Under the pieces are notes generated by a model, which did no database searches, had not been told where the DNA came from, and worked only from the letters and a program-made list of their open reading frames with translations. Shown piece by piece: positions 14,001 to 22,889 of a DNA stretch of 35,141 nucleotides (its first letter is position 1; each line of letters opens with the position of its first letter). Source of the DNA: Nevskiaceae bacterium (GTDB lineage: Bacteria > Pseudomonadota > Gammaproteobacteria > Nevskiales > Nevskiaceae); the NCBI GenBank assembly GCA_008012115.1, contig SSEB01000024.1:1-35141 (forward strand). The letters run 5' to 3'. The position numbers and the translations under genes were made by a program.

Positions 14001-14504
14001 GATGGCGAACACCGCCAGCAGCACGGCCACCGGCAGGGCGTTGTCCCAGGCGGTGGACGGCCCGGTCAGCACATCGAAGCTGAAGGCCACCGCCTTGAGC
14101 TGCAGGGCGATGTACGGCAGCACGCCGATCACCGCGATCACCGCCACCATCATCGCCAGCCCCTGGTGACGGCCATAGCGCGCGCCGATGAAGTCAGCGA
14201 TGGAGGTGATGTTGTGGCGCTTGCTGACCTGGGTGATGCGCCCGATCAGGCTGCTGCCGAAGACGAAGATCAGGATCGGCCCGAGGTAGATCGGCAGGAA
14301 GTCCAGCCCCTGCGTGGCGGCGCGGCCGACGGCGCCGTAAAACGTCCAGGAGGTGCAGTAGACGCCGAGCGCGAGGCTGAACACCCAGGGCTGCGCCACC
14401 GGCAGGCGCACGCGCGCGGCGGCGCGGTCGCCGTAGTGGGCGATGCCGAACAGCAGCCCGACGTAGAACGTCGAGATCACGAACAGCAGCCCGTTTTGCA
14501 ACAT
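11037..14504 (-). CDS. crbS: CrbS/MxtR-like hybrid sensor kinase with SLC5 transporter domain
   Basis: The 1155-residue protein begins with about 13 membrane helices of the sodium/solute symporter (SLC5) fold, roughly residues 1-530, including the PIYLGPILIF and RYGRHQGLAMM regions. A STAC-like linker follows (about 560-640), then a PAS domain (about 650-780), HisKA with phospho-His803 in AAASHDLVQP, a HATPase_c domain (NFLSNAVRYT, GPGIAP, GLGLGLAI) and a C-terminal receiver with Asp1083 in LLVDYH. This is the order found in CrbS/MxtR, which senses acetate-related cues and controls acs. Start ATG 14504 follows GGGAGGAGCGCACCGGC. The upstream in-frame start at 14600 is less likely because it precedes the first helix and lacks a ribosome site. 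Confidence 0.92.
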   Translation of the reverse strand: MLQNGLLFVISTFYVGLLFGIAHYGDRAAARVRLPVAQPWVFSLALGVYCTSWTFYGAVGRAATQGLDFLPIYLGPILIFVFGSSLIGRITQVSKRHNITSIADFIGARYGRHQGLAMMVAVIAVIGVLPYIALQLKAVAFSFDVLTGPSTAWDNALPVAVLLAVFAILFGTRQVLSTENHHGMMLAIAFESVIKLLAFLAVGVWAAYDVFDGLGDAYTRALTLPQLTEPLLQGNWWLGFGVQTLLAMAAIICLPRQFHVTVVESAGPSELRTARWVFPLYLGLITIFVLPIAAAGLLHAPGSAADTYVLAAPMAQHHGGLALAAYLGGFSAGTSMVIVASIALSTMLCNEVVMPILLRAPRLGLQQRQDLSGVIKLIRRVAIVVIVALAYLYYRLFTGPGSLTSIGLLSFAAVVQFAPAIVGGIYWRRGAHAGAVAGIAGGFLVWAWTLLLPTLIGGAGAEDALIRSGPFDLHWLRPQGLFGVTELDPIAHGTLWSLAVNIGLYVGVSLFAAPGLRERLQVSRFLEEPESADAPARSPSRGTSATVGDFHALLQRFIGAERADELIAEYARRRGRAPLKMSDRADAALARYTERLLAAAVGAASARLVLASALQGRDMQVEDVIRLLDETSHAIQFNRDLLRATLEHLSQGVSVVDADLRLVAWNQRYVELFGYPPGLIAVGRPIEDVVRFNAERGLLGEGDTQEQVTRRLEHMRAGHAYRHQRALPDGTVLEIRGNPMPGGGFVTSYSDISDYKRSERALQEINETLETRVSERTRELTEAKSAAERADAAKTRFLAAASHDLVQPLNAARLFVSSLDKRALPGSAAALVTQVENSLTSAESLIAGLLDISRLDAQAQEVRVADFALADVLQPLAAEFDVLARERGLRFRAVPTRLVVRSDPKLLRRVLQNFLSNAVRYTARGRVLIGCRRMDGAVRIEVWDSGPGIAPEQQALVFEEFRRLNVQDAHGERGLGLGLAIVQRIARVLDHRVTLRSRVGRGSVFAVIVPLGDPARVGVVPRRTPPRAAGEVAGACVLCVENEPSVLAGMRVLLEGWGCEVLTAAGLADAQRHDRVPDLLLVDYHLDHGEDGIHVARELQSRWPRTVPGIVITADHTQAAREAATAQGYALLPKPLKPAALRALMSRLLSQRERP

Positions 14505-14557
14505 GCCGGTGCGCTCCTCCCAGGCCCGATCAGACCACGCGATGTCCGCGATGCAGA

Positions 14558-14574
14558 TTAGACCAAAGTCGTAA
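14558..14574. promoter_or_regulatory. Candidate CrbR operator 2 (TTAGAC-CAAA-GTCGTAA)
   Basis: The same motif as at 10037, with one imperfect position in the left half (TTAGAC against GTCGTAA). It lies 54 bases upstream of the kinase start, in the divergent kinase/carrier promoter region. Confidence 0.58.
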
Positions 14575-14602
14575 GGCGCGGCGGTGGCCGCAGCCACCAC
14601 CT

Positions 14603-14616
14603 GCGACTAAAGTCGC
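14603..14616. promoter_or_regulatory. Candidate CrbR operator 3 (GCGAC-TAAA-GTCGC)
   Basis: A perfect 5-bp inverted repeat with a TAAA spacer lies 45 bases from site 2 (start to start), about 80 bases before the carrier gene. The common core of the three sites is GAC-YAAA-GTC. Confidence 0.58.
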
Positions 14617-14696
14617 GTTCAACATGACAGCGGCCCTGCCCTACAGTGCAGGCCAGGTTCGAAGCCATCGCAACCGCTTTCCAGGAGGAGTCCGTC

Positions 14697-16367
14697 ATGA
14701 GTCAAGCAACCGTCGCCAGTGCCGCGCACGCGCACAAGGCCACCAAGGCCGAGGAGCGCAAGGTCATTCTCGCCTCCTCGCTCGGCACCGTCTTCGAGTG
14801 GTACGACTTCTACCTTTACGGCTCGCTGGCGGCGATCATCGCCAAGCAGTTCTTCTCCGGCCTCAACGACACCAGCGCCTTCATCTTCGCGCTGCTGGCC
14901 TTCGCCGCCGGCTTCGCGGTGCGGCCGTTCGGCGCGCTGGTGTTCGGCCGCCTCGGCGACCTGGTGGGCCGCAAGCACACTTTCCTGATCACCATCACGA
15001 TCATGGGTCTGTCCACCTTCTTCGTCGGCCTGCTGCCCAGCTACGAGAGCATCGGCGTGGCCGCCCCGGTGATCCTGATCACGCTGCGCCTGTTGCAGGG
15101 TTTGGCCCTGGGCGGCGAGTACGGCGGCGCCGCCACCTACGTCGCCGAGCACGCCCGTCACGACAACCGCGGTTACGCCACCAGCTGGATCCAGACCACG
15201 GCCACGGGCGGACTCTTCCTCTCGCTGCTGGTGATCCTGGGCTGCCGCCTCGGCTTCGGCACCGAGGCCTTCGAGTCCTGGGGCTGGCGCGTTCCCTTCC
15301 TGGTGTCGGCCCTGCTGCTCGCCATGTCGGTGTACATCCGCCTGCAGCTGTCGGAGTCGCCGGTGTTCAAACGCATGAAGGCGGAGGGCAAGCACTCCAA
15401 GGCGCCGTTGACCGAAGCCTTCGCCAACTGGAGCAACCTCAAGATCGTGATCCTCGCCCTGCTCGGCGCCACCGCCGGCCAGGCCGTGGTCTGGTACACG
15501 GGCCAGTTCTACGCGCTGTACTTCCTGACGCAGAGCATGAAGGTGGATGCGACCACGGCCAACCTACTGGTCGCCGCGGGTCTGGCCATCGGCACGCCGT
15601 TCTTCATCATCTTCGGCTCGGCCTCCGACAAGATCGGCCGCAAGCCCATCATCATGGCGGGCTGCCTGATCGCGGCGCTGACCTATTTCCCGCTGTTCAA
15701 GGCCATCACCCACTACGCCAACCCGGACCTCGAGGCCGCGGCCGCGGCGTCGCCGGTCACGGTGGTGGCCGACCCGGAAGCCTGCAGCTTCCAGTTCGAC
15801 CCGGTCGGCAAGAAGGTCTTCAGCAGCTCCTGCGACGTGGCCAAGAGCTTCTTGGCGAAGGCCGGCATCCCCTACAGCAACGAGGCGGCGCCGGCGGGCA
15901 CCGTGGCCCAGGTGAAGGTCGGCGACAAGGTGATCGTCTCCTTTGAAGGCGGCGCGCTCGACAAGGCCGCGTTCAAGGCGGCGCAGACCGCCTTCAACAA
16001 GGAACTGGGCGACACGGTCGCGGCGGCGGGCTATCCCAAGAAGGCCGACCCCGCCAAGGTCAACCAGCCGATGCTGATCCTGCTGCTGGCGATCCTGGTG
16101 ATCTACGTGACCATGGTCTACGGGCCCATCGCCGCCTGGCTGGTGGAGCTGTTCCCGACCCGCATCCGCTACAGCTCGATGTCCCTGCCCTACCACATCG
16201 GCAACGGCTGGTTCGGCGGCTTTGTGCCGACCATCGCCTTCGCGCTGGTGAGCCTCAAGGGCGACATCTACTACGGTCTCTGGTATCCGATCGTGGTGGC
16301 GGTGATGACCCTGGTGATCGGCACGCTGTTCCTGCGCGACACCAAGGGCGGCCCGATCCACGACTGA
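14697..16367 (+). CDS. MFS transporter, metabolite:H+ symporter (MHS) type
   Basis: The 556-residue protein has the MHS hallmarks. They are [13 protein letters not shown] in helix 1 (residues 30-42), [18 protein letters not shown] between helices 2 and 3, [14 protein letters not shown] in helix 5, and a second SDKIGRK loop between helices 8 and 9. The family carries organic acids and osmolytes with protons. Between predicted helices 9 and 10, about 110 extra residues (roughly 342-455) containing two Cys residues should lie in the periplasm. The ATG at 14697 follows CCAGGAGGAGTCCGTC. It is divergent from the kinase and upstream of acs, so an acetate or related carboxylate is the inferred substrate. 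Confidence 0.88.
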   Translation: MSQATVASAAHAHKATKAEERKVILASSLGTVFEWYDFYLYGSLAAIIAKQFFSGLNDTSAFIFALLAFAAGFAVRPFGALVFGRLGDLVGRKHTFLITITIMGLSTFFVGLLPSYESIGVAAPVILITLRLLQGLALGGEYGGAATYVAEHARHDNRGYATSWIQTTATGGLFLSLLVILGCRLGFGTEAFESWGWRVPFLVSALLLAMSVYIRLQLSESPVFKRMKAEGKHSKAPLTEAFANWSNLKIVILALLGATAGQAVVWYTGQFYALYFLTQSMKVDATTANLLVAAGLAIGTPFFIIFGSASDKIGRKPIIMAGCLIAALTYFPLFKAITHYANPDLEAAAAASPVTVVADPEACSFQFDPVGKKVFSSSCDVAKSFLAKAGIPYSNEAAPAGTVAQVKVGDKVIVSFEGGALDKAAFKAAQTAFNKELGDTVAAAGYPKKADPAKVNQPMLILLLAILVIYVTMVYGPIAAWLVELFPTRIRYSSMSLPYHIGNGWFGGFVPTIAFALVSLKGDIYYGLWYPIVVAVMTLVIGTLFLRDTKGGPIHD

Positions 16368-16383
16368 CGGCCGGCGCCGCACC

Positions 16384-16407
16384 GAGGCCCCGGTCCGCCG
16401 GGGCCTC
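16384..16407 (+). terminator. Hairpin after the MFS gene
   Basis: A perfect 10-bp GC stem (GAGGCCCCGG / CCGGGGCCTC) with a TCCG loop lies 16 bases after the stop. No T-tract follows (GTCATG), so it may attenuate or protect the 3' end and need not fully terminate before acs. Confidence 0.55.
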
Positions 16408-16509
16408 GTCATGTCGGTGACCTCCGCCGAAAGGCGCATTTCATGTCCTGCGCGCGCGCCGTATCATCGGCGGGCGAACACGACAACCAGAACAGTGTTG
16501 GAGAGCATC

Positions 16510-18474
<1,965 letters not shown>

Positions 18475-18493
18475 TCATCGTTGTGGCGGATAC

Positions 18494-18528
18494 AGCGGCG
18501 CGCCCTGACGGATGCGCCGCTTTTTCTT
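18494..18528 (+). terminator. Rho-independent terminator of acs
   Basis: The stem AGCGGCGC / GCGCCGCT (18494-18501 / 18514-18521) is followed by TTTTTCTT, 20 bases after the acs stop. The stretch from here to the small ORF at 18729 contains only repeat copy B. Confidence 0.85.
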
Positions 18529-18563
18529 GCGTGCAATGACGCCGGCAGATCGCGGATCGCCCC

Positions 18564-18671
18564 ACCCGCTCTCGTCGATTTCCCTGGGGAGGTTGTTACT
18601 ATTTATAAATCAATTTTTAATTTGATTGATATTTAATAACATCCTGATGCAGCCCGATATCGAGAGCGGGT
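18564..18671. repeat. 108-bp palindromic repeat, copy B
   Basis: Perfect 11-bp arms (ACCCGCTCTCG / CGAGAGCGGGT) flank a 46-bp AT-rich core from GTTACTATTT (18595) to ATATTTAATAAC (18640). The spacing is again 31 + 46 + 31. The left side holds TTTCCCTGGGGA as in copy A; the right-hand 24 bases are unlike copy A. It lies between the convergent acs and ldi-like transcription units, after the acs terminator. Confidence 0.85.
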
Positions 18672-18728
18672 CCTGCCCCCGCACTCGGGGGTGGCCGTTT
18701 CTGCGGCCTTTCTCGCGCTGCACTGCGC

Positions 18729-18854
18729 TCAATCCGGCGACAGCCGCCAGGTCTCGGGCCGCTGTTCCGGCACGCGCAGCAGATGGCGCTTCACCGCACG
18801 CACCGCGCCGGCGGCGAGCAGCATCAGCAGCGATCCGACCACGCAGCAGGCCAT
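18729..18854 (-). CDS. Possible 41-residue membrane peptide after the ldi-like gene
   Basis: The ORF starts MACCVVGSLLMLLAAGAV, a single hydrophobic helix, and continues with a basic stretch (RAVKRHLLRV) and a polar tail. Its ATG is ten bases after the stop of the ldi-like gene, and the intervening TGAGGGCGCG contains a plausible GAGGG ribosome site. Position, coupling and a believable topology (N-terminal helix, positive-inside tail) favour a real small gene of the operon. The size and the high GC, which gives chance ORFs, argue caution. No family is recognised. Confidence 0.45.
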   Translation of the reverse strand: MACCVVGSLLMLLAAGAVRAVKRHLLRVPEQRPETWRLSPD

Positions 18855-18864
18855 CGCCGCGCCC

Positions 18865-20889
18865 TCAGGCCACCGGCGCGATCTGCACGCGGCAGCGCCG
18901 CGCGAGATCGACCTGGAGGTGCGCGCGGCCGGCGCCGTCGGCCTGCACGGCATCTTCGGCGCCGCCGGTCACGCGGTAACGCTGGCCCGGTCGCAACTGC
19001 GCGAGGCCCAGCGTGTAACGTCCACCGCCGGCGCCGGGCGCGAGGTCCAGCGTCAGCGCCGCGCCATCGGACACCGCGCCGGCAACCAGCACCTGCGGAT
19101 ACGCCGCCTCGTCCAGCAGCGGGCCGTTCCGCCACGGCGGCGGCATGCCGACCGTGACCAGGTCGCGGAAGCCGTTGCCGCGCAGCACGCGGGCGGCGTG
19201 GATCACGGCGTGGGCGCTGGTCGAGGCGCCGCGGTAGTGGCGCACGCCGCCGACGCTCTCGCTGGGATATTCCGCGTCGATGCGTTGCAGCAGGCCGTTG
19301 GCGACCTCGTCGTCGCCCATCTCGCGCGCCGAGGCCGCGACCAGCGCATAGGTGGTGAGCAGGCTGCGGCGGTAGTTGCCGAAGTCGATGCGGTCCCAGC
19401 CGTTGGTGCGCAGCTCGACCCGTCCCTGCGCGACGCGGATCAGGTCGTGGCGCACGATCTCCCAGCTGCGCCGCGCCAGTTCCGGCAGCACCGGGTGGAT
19501 GAACAGCGCGGTGACGGCGTCGGCCATGGTCGCGGTCAGCGCCGGCAGCGTCATGCCGGTGTAGTAGTCGCGGATGGCGGTAATGCGGCCGTTCATGGTG
19601 ACGAACTCGTCCTCGAGGCTGCGCTGGTAGCGCTCGCGCACCTCGTCCCACCAGTGCGTGCCGTAGACGCGGTCGTGGCACTTGAGCGAGAGCGCGCCGA
19701 AGTTGTTGCAGATCGGGTAGATCCAGCGCGGCTCGCAGGGAAACAGGCAGAAGTCCGAGCCCGCCATGTTGCGGCGGATGATTTGGCAGATGTCGCTGAA
19801 GCTGGATTCGTAGACGCGGCCGGACGGATGCTGCAGGCGGATCGCGCCGGGCCGGTTGAAGCGCTCGTCGCCGGTCACGCAGAGATCGATGCCCAGCATG
19901 CCGCCGTACCAGCCGTAGTACATGATATTGTCGCGCGCGAACGGATCGGGGTTGGCGTCGAGATTTCCCCAGACGTTCTCCAGCCGCCAGTAGCTCCACA
20001 CGCGGTGATCCATCATCTTCAGGCCGAGCTGCTGCTGCGCCCGCGCCTGGTAGCCGCGGAACGCCGGCGTGCGCACGTAGGCGTGCATGCCGAGCATGTA
20101 GCTCATGTTGCAGATCTGGTAGCGCTTGGCCGCCTCGCGGAATTCGTCGATGCGGTCGAAGCCGTTGAACTCGGGTACCGGCTGCAATGCGCGGTCGAGC
20201 AGGAAGCGCCAGAGTTCGAGATCGCGGTCGCTCACCGGCTGCACCTGCGGCAGGCCCGACACCGGATCGAGCCCCGACGTCACCGTCGTGCGTGCCTTTT
20301 CGAGATAGCGGTTGATGCGTGCGCGCTCGGCGGCCAGCCACGGCCGGCGGCGACGCAGCGCCCAGGCTGCCGTGACGGCGAGCAGCGACGCCAGCGCCGG
20401 CAGCCACAGCCGCGCATCGCCGGCGTGCAATGCCAAGGTCGCCACGCCGGCGCGGCACAGCGCGCCCATCGGGATGAAGCCCGCGGCCCAGTGATCCATC
20501 AGCGCCGCGCCCAGCGCGCTGCCCAGCCACACCGCGATGGGCGCGAGGATGTTGCCGGTTGCCACCCACAGGAACAGCGCCGCGACAAACAGCAGCAGCG
20601 TGCCGAGGAACAAGCCAACGTGCAGCGCCGTCGAGGCCAGCGCGCCGGTGGCGTGGAACAGGAAGCCACCGCCCGGCAGCACCAGGCCCAGACCGAACGA
20701 GGCCGCGCGCGGATCGGCGCTCCAGGCCAGCGCGGTGCCCAGCGCCAGCAACAGGCCGTAGAGCAGCGCGCTGCGCCGCCAGCGCGAAGCGGTCACCGGA
20801 CCGGCGAGGCCCTTGTCCCAGGGAATCGGCGGCACCGGGTGGCCGCTGACCGCATAACCGTAGTCTGGCGCAGCAGCGGGCGCGTTCAT
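18865..20889 (-). CDS. Linalool dehydratase/isomerase-like protein with N-terminal membrane domain
   Basis: The 674-residue protein has about five hydrophobic helices (residues 38-178), then a soluble domain of the linalool dehydratase/isomerase (Ldi) fold. The diagnostic segment is PCEPRWIYPICNN: Cys385 and Cys394, nine residues apart, match the spacing of the two active-site cysteines (171 and 180) of Castellaniella Ldi. Around it are NMSYMLGMHAY (about 261-271), DNIMYYGWYGGML and HDRVYG. Ldi hydrates or dehydrates and isomerises tertiary allylic alcohols such as linalool and geraniol; the substrate here is unknown. The last 90 residues look like an added beta-domain. The ATG overlaps the stop of the MpaB-like gene (ATGA), so the two are translationally coupled. 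Confidence 0.82.
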   Translation of the reverse strand: MNAPAAAPDYGYAVSGHPVPPIPWDKGLAGPVTASRWRRSALLYGLLLALGTALAWSADPRAASFGLGLVLPGGGFLFHATGALASTALHVGLFLGTLLLFVAALFLWVATGNILAPIAVWLGSALGAALMDHWAAGFIPMGALCRAGVATLALHAGDARLWLPALASLLAVTAAWALRRRRPWLAAERARINRYLEKARTTVTSGLDPVSGLPQVQPVSDRDLELWRFLLDRALQPVPEFNGFDRIDEFREAAKRYQICNMSYMLGMHAYVRTPAFRGYQARAQQQLGLKMMDHRVWSYWRLENVWGNLDANPDPFARDNIMYYGWYGGMLGIDLCVTGDERFNRPGAIRLQHPSGRVYESSFSDICQIIRRNMAGSDFCLFPCEPRWIYPICNNFGALSLKCHDRVYGTHWWDEVRERYQRSLEDEFVTMNGRITAIRDYYTGMTLPALTATMADAVTALFIHPVLPELARRSWEIVRHDLIRVAQGRVELRTNGWDRIDFGNYRRSLLTTYALVAASAREMGDDEVANGLLQRIDAEYPSESVGGVRHYRGASTSAHAVIHAARVLRGNGFRDLVTVGMPPPWRNGPLLDEAAYPQVLVAGAVSDGAALTLDLAPGAGGGRYTLGLAQLRPGQRYRVTGGAEDAVQADGAGRAHLQVDLARRCRVQIAPVA

Positions 20890-21755
20890 GCGCGGTCTCC
20901 CTGGTAGCCGATCTGCTCGATGCGCGGTCGCGCGCCGTATTCGCGGCCGAAGAAGTCGCTGATCTGGCGCTCGGCCGGGTCGGGCAGCAGGCGCTTGGCG
21001 AAGAAGAACAGCCGGATCGCGGCACTGGCCAGCGCGTTCTGCAACCGCGTCGGCTCCGGCAGTTGCAGCCGCCGGCGCAGTTCCGGCTCGATCAGCGCGT
21101 AAAACACGCCGATGGCGCTGGCGCGCAGCGTCCGCGGGAACCAGTAGTCCGCCCACTCCGCCGCCAGCGCGGCGGCGATGTCGCGGCACTCCGGCGTCGG
21201 CGCCATGCGCGTGCGCTCGAACTCGCGCATCCAGTCGAGGAATGCGTCCTGCGTTTGCGGGATGTCGTGAATTTGCAGCAGCCCGCCGAGCATCCGCCAG
21301 AAGCGGTACTGCGCCTCGCATTCCTTGTCGCTGAGTCCGCGCGTGCCCATGTAACGCCCCGACAGGCGCTTGGGCAGGCAGGCCAGCGTCGCCAGTGTGT
21401 ACAGCGACATGTCGTTGACGATGGGGAAATTGCCGTGGATGCGCACCAGCCGCTCGGCGATGCGGCGCGTCGGCTCGCTGTCGCCGTAGCGGTACAGCTC
21501 GCCGAAAAAGGTCAGCGAATCGAAGTTGCGCTTGCGCGTATCGCGCAGGATCGGCCCGCGGCCGCCGCGGTGCAGGATGCGCGCCATCTCCGGCATGCCG
21601 ACGTTGTAGACGAAGGCCACCGAGAACAGGCCGTGCAGGAACAGCGGCATGCCGTAGCGCACCACAAACGACAGCTGTGCGATGCGGTGCGCGTCCGTCT
21701 CCACGTCCAGGGCGGCGATCTCCTGTCGCGCCCAGGTCCAGCTTCTGCGAGCCAT
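20886..21755 (-). CDS. MpaB-like oxygenase (DUF2236 family)
   Basis: The protein of about 289 residues matches the MpaB / rubber-oxygenase-like DUF2236 family, heme b proteins that include latex-clearing oxygenase and fungal MpaB. Visible features are the helical front with FVVRYGMPLFLHGLFS, YRYGDSEPTRRIAERLVRIHG, the NDMSLYTLATLACLP stretch and the central LSDKECEAQYRFWRML. The His residues in these helices are candidate heme ligands. The start is uncertain: ATG 21755 keeps the divergent promoter free, while ATG 21788 and 21809 are in frame but overlap the palindromic operator and lack ribosome sites. It is the first gene of the minus-strand operon, overlapping the ldi-like gene by four bases. 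I infer oxidation of a lipid or terpenoid followed by the Ldi-like step. Confidence 0.82.
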   Translation of the reverse strand: MARRSWTWARQEIAALDVETDAHRIAQLSFVVRYGMPLFLHGLFSVAFVYNVGMPEMARILHRGGRGPILRDTRKRNFDSLTFFGELYRYGDSEPTRRIAERLVRIHGNFPIVNDMSLYTLATLACLPKRLSGRYMGTRGLSDKECEAQYRFWRMLGGLLQIHDIPQTQDAFLDWMREFERTRMAPTPECRDIAAALAAEWADYWFPRTLRASAIGVFYALIEPELRRRLQLPEPTRLQNALASAAIRLFFFAKRLLPDPAERQISDFFGREYGARPRIEQIGYQGDRA

Positions 21756-21788
21756 GGCTTTGCCTGTTTTTTGCCAGGCGTTCACCAT

Positions 21789-21821
21789 AATGCGAATATT
21801 TAGTCGCATTCAATTCGCATT
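21789..21821. promoter_or_regulatory. Candidate TetR operator between divergent genes
   Basis: An inverted repeat AATGCGAAT / ATTCGCATT has its arms at 21789-21797 and 21813-21821, with a third related CGCATT at 21804-21809. It lies directly between the tetR start (21828) and the MpaB-like gene, where an autoregulating TetR repressor would be expected to bind. Binding by this TetR is inferred. Confidence 0.65.
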
Positions 21822-21827
21822 GTGTCC

Positions 21828-22433
21828 ATGCGCAAAAAGCCGAAACAGCAGCGTTCGCAGTCCCTGGTGCAGAGCCTGATCGATGCCGCCGCCGAGACCA
21901 TCGCCGAGCACGGTCTGGCGGCGGCGACCGCGGCGCGCATCGCGGAGCGTGCCGGCGTCAGCGTCGGCTCCCTGTATCAGTATTTCGAGAGCAAGGAGCA
22001 GATCCACACTGCGGTGATCGAACATATTGCCACCGGCCTGCGCGCGCTGGTCCACGCGCAGATCGAGCAACTGCCGCAGAAAGGCATCCGCGATTTCGTG
22101 CAGGACCTGCTGCACGAGGTCTGGAATTTCCTGGAGGCCGATGACCAGCGCTACCTGCAGATCACGCGTCACTGGGCGCAGCTGGATTTCGTCCAGGTCA
22201 TGAACGGCCTCGAGCGGCAGATGACGATGGCACTGGCGGTGTACGTGATGCACCACCCGCCGCGCCAGCCGGTCGAGGACCTGCCGGCCAAGGTCTACAT
22301 CCTGGTCAACAGCGTGCTGTTCACGGTGGTGCGCTACATCAGCGACCCGGCGCCGCACGTGACGCGCGAGCAGATCATCCGCTCGTTCGCGCAGGCTGCG
22401 GCGCAGCTGATGAACCAGGACGAGAGCCGCTGA
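21828..22433 (+). CDS. TetR family transcriptional regulator
   Basis: This 201-residue protein has an N-terminal TetR helix-turn-helix (about residues 12-58, LIDAAAETIAEHG ... ERAGVSVGSLYQYFESKEQI). A divergent ligand-binding domain follows (residues 70-190), with a TetR_C type pattern and a helical end. ATG 21828 is preferred over GTG 21822. It is divergent from the oxygenase/Ldi-like operon and most likely represses it, with the substrate or product as inducer. The ligand cannot be read from the sequence. Confidence 0.9.
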   Translation: MRKKPKQQRSQSLVQSLIDAAAETIAEHGLAAATAARIAERAGVSVGSLYQYFESKEQIHTAVIEHIATGLRALVHAQIEQLPQKGIRDFVQDLLHEVWNFLEADDQRYLQITRHWAQLDFVQVMNGLERQMTMALAVYVMHHPPRQPVEDLPAKVYILVNSVLFTVVRYISDPAPHVTREQIIRSFAQAAAQLMNQDESR

Positions 22434-22483
22434 CCGCGACCGGCTATCATCGAAACGCTTGCGGCTGACTGAGGAGCACGCAA

Positions 22484-22870
22484 ATGAAACGAGTCACTGG
22501 CATCGGCGGCATCTTCTTCAAGGCCCGCGATCCCGCCGCTCTCTGCGCCTGGTACAAGAAGCACCTGGGCATTCCGGTACAAGACTGGGGCGGCGCAGCA
22601 TTCACCTGGACCGACGCAAGCGGCCGCCCGGCACCGGGCACGACAATCTGGTCGGTCGGTGCCGCAGGCGGCAATCACTTCGCGCCGAGCACCGCGACAT
22701 TCATGATCAACTACCGCGTCGCCGATCTCGCAGCGCTGCTTGCCGCCTTGCGCAAGGAAGGTTGCGAGGTGCTGGAAAAGACCGAGAGCTCCGAGTACGG
22801 CCAGTTCGGCTGGGTCATCGACCCCGAAGGCAACAAGGTGGAGCTGTGGCAGCCACCCGCCGGACAGTGA
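22484..22870 (+). CDS. VOC family protein (glyoxalase/bleomycin-resistance fold)
   Basis: The 128 residues form one paired VOC module. GIFFKARDPAALCAWYKKHLG opens the N-terminal half, and FMINYRVADLAALLAALRKEGCEV with the closing FGWVIDPEGNKVELWQP forms the second half. Glu124 in the VELWQP segment is the usual metal-ligand position. Such proteins range from lyases and dioxygenases to resistance proteins; the length suggests a small single-domain enzyme or binding protein. The ATG follows CTGAGGAGCACGCAA (GAGGAG). It lies 50 bases after tetR on the same strand and could be cotranscribed. Confidence 0.9.
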   Translation: MKRVTGIGGIFFKARDPAALCAWYKKHLGIPVQDWGGAAFTWTDASGRPAPGTTIWSVGAAGGNHFAPSTATFMINYRVADLAALLAALRKEGCEVLEKTESSEYGQFGWVIDPEGNKVELWQPPAGQ

Positions 22871-22889
22871 CGCGGGCGCGGTACGGCAC

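Noticed and set aside
11031..14561. A 1176-codon open frame on the plus strand opposite the kinase gene
   Set aside because: It mirrors crbS; the translation is His/Arg/Gln/Ala-rich low-complexity sequence, as expected for the antisense of a GC-rich gene, and no domain is visible.
18691..20907. A 738-codon plus-strand frame opposite the Ldi-like gene
   Set aside because: It is an antisense shadow with biased Arg/Ala/His composition. The minus strand has recognisable Ldi motifs and a coupled start.
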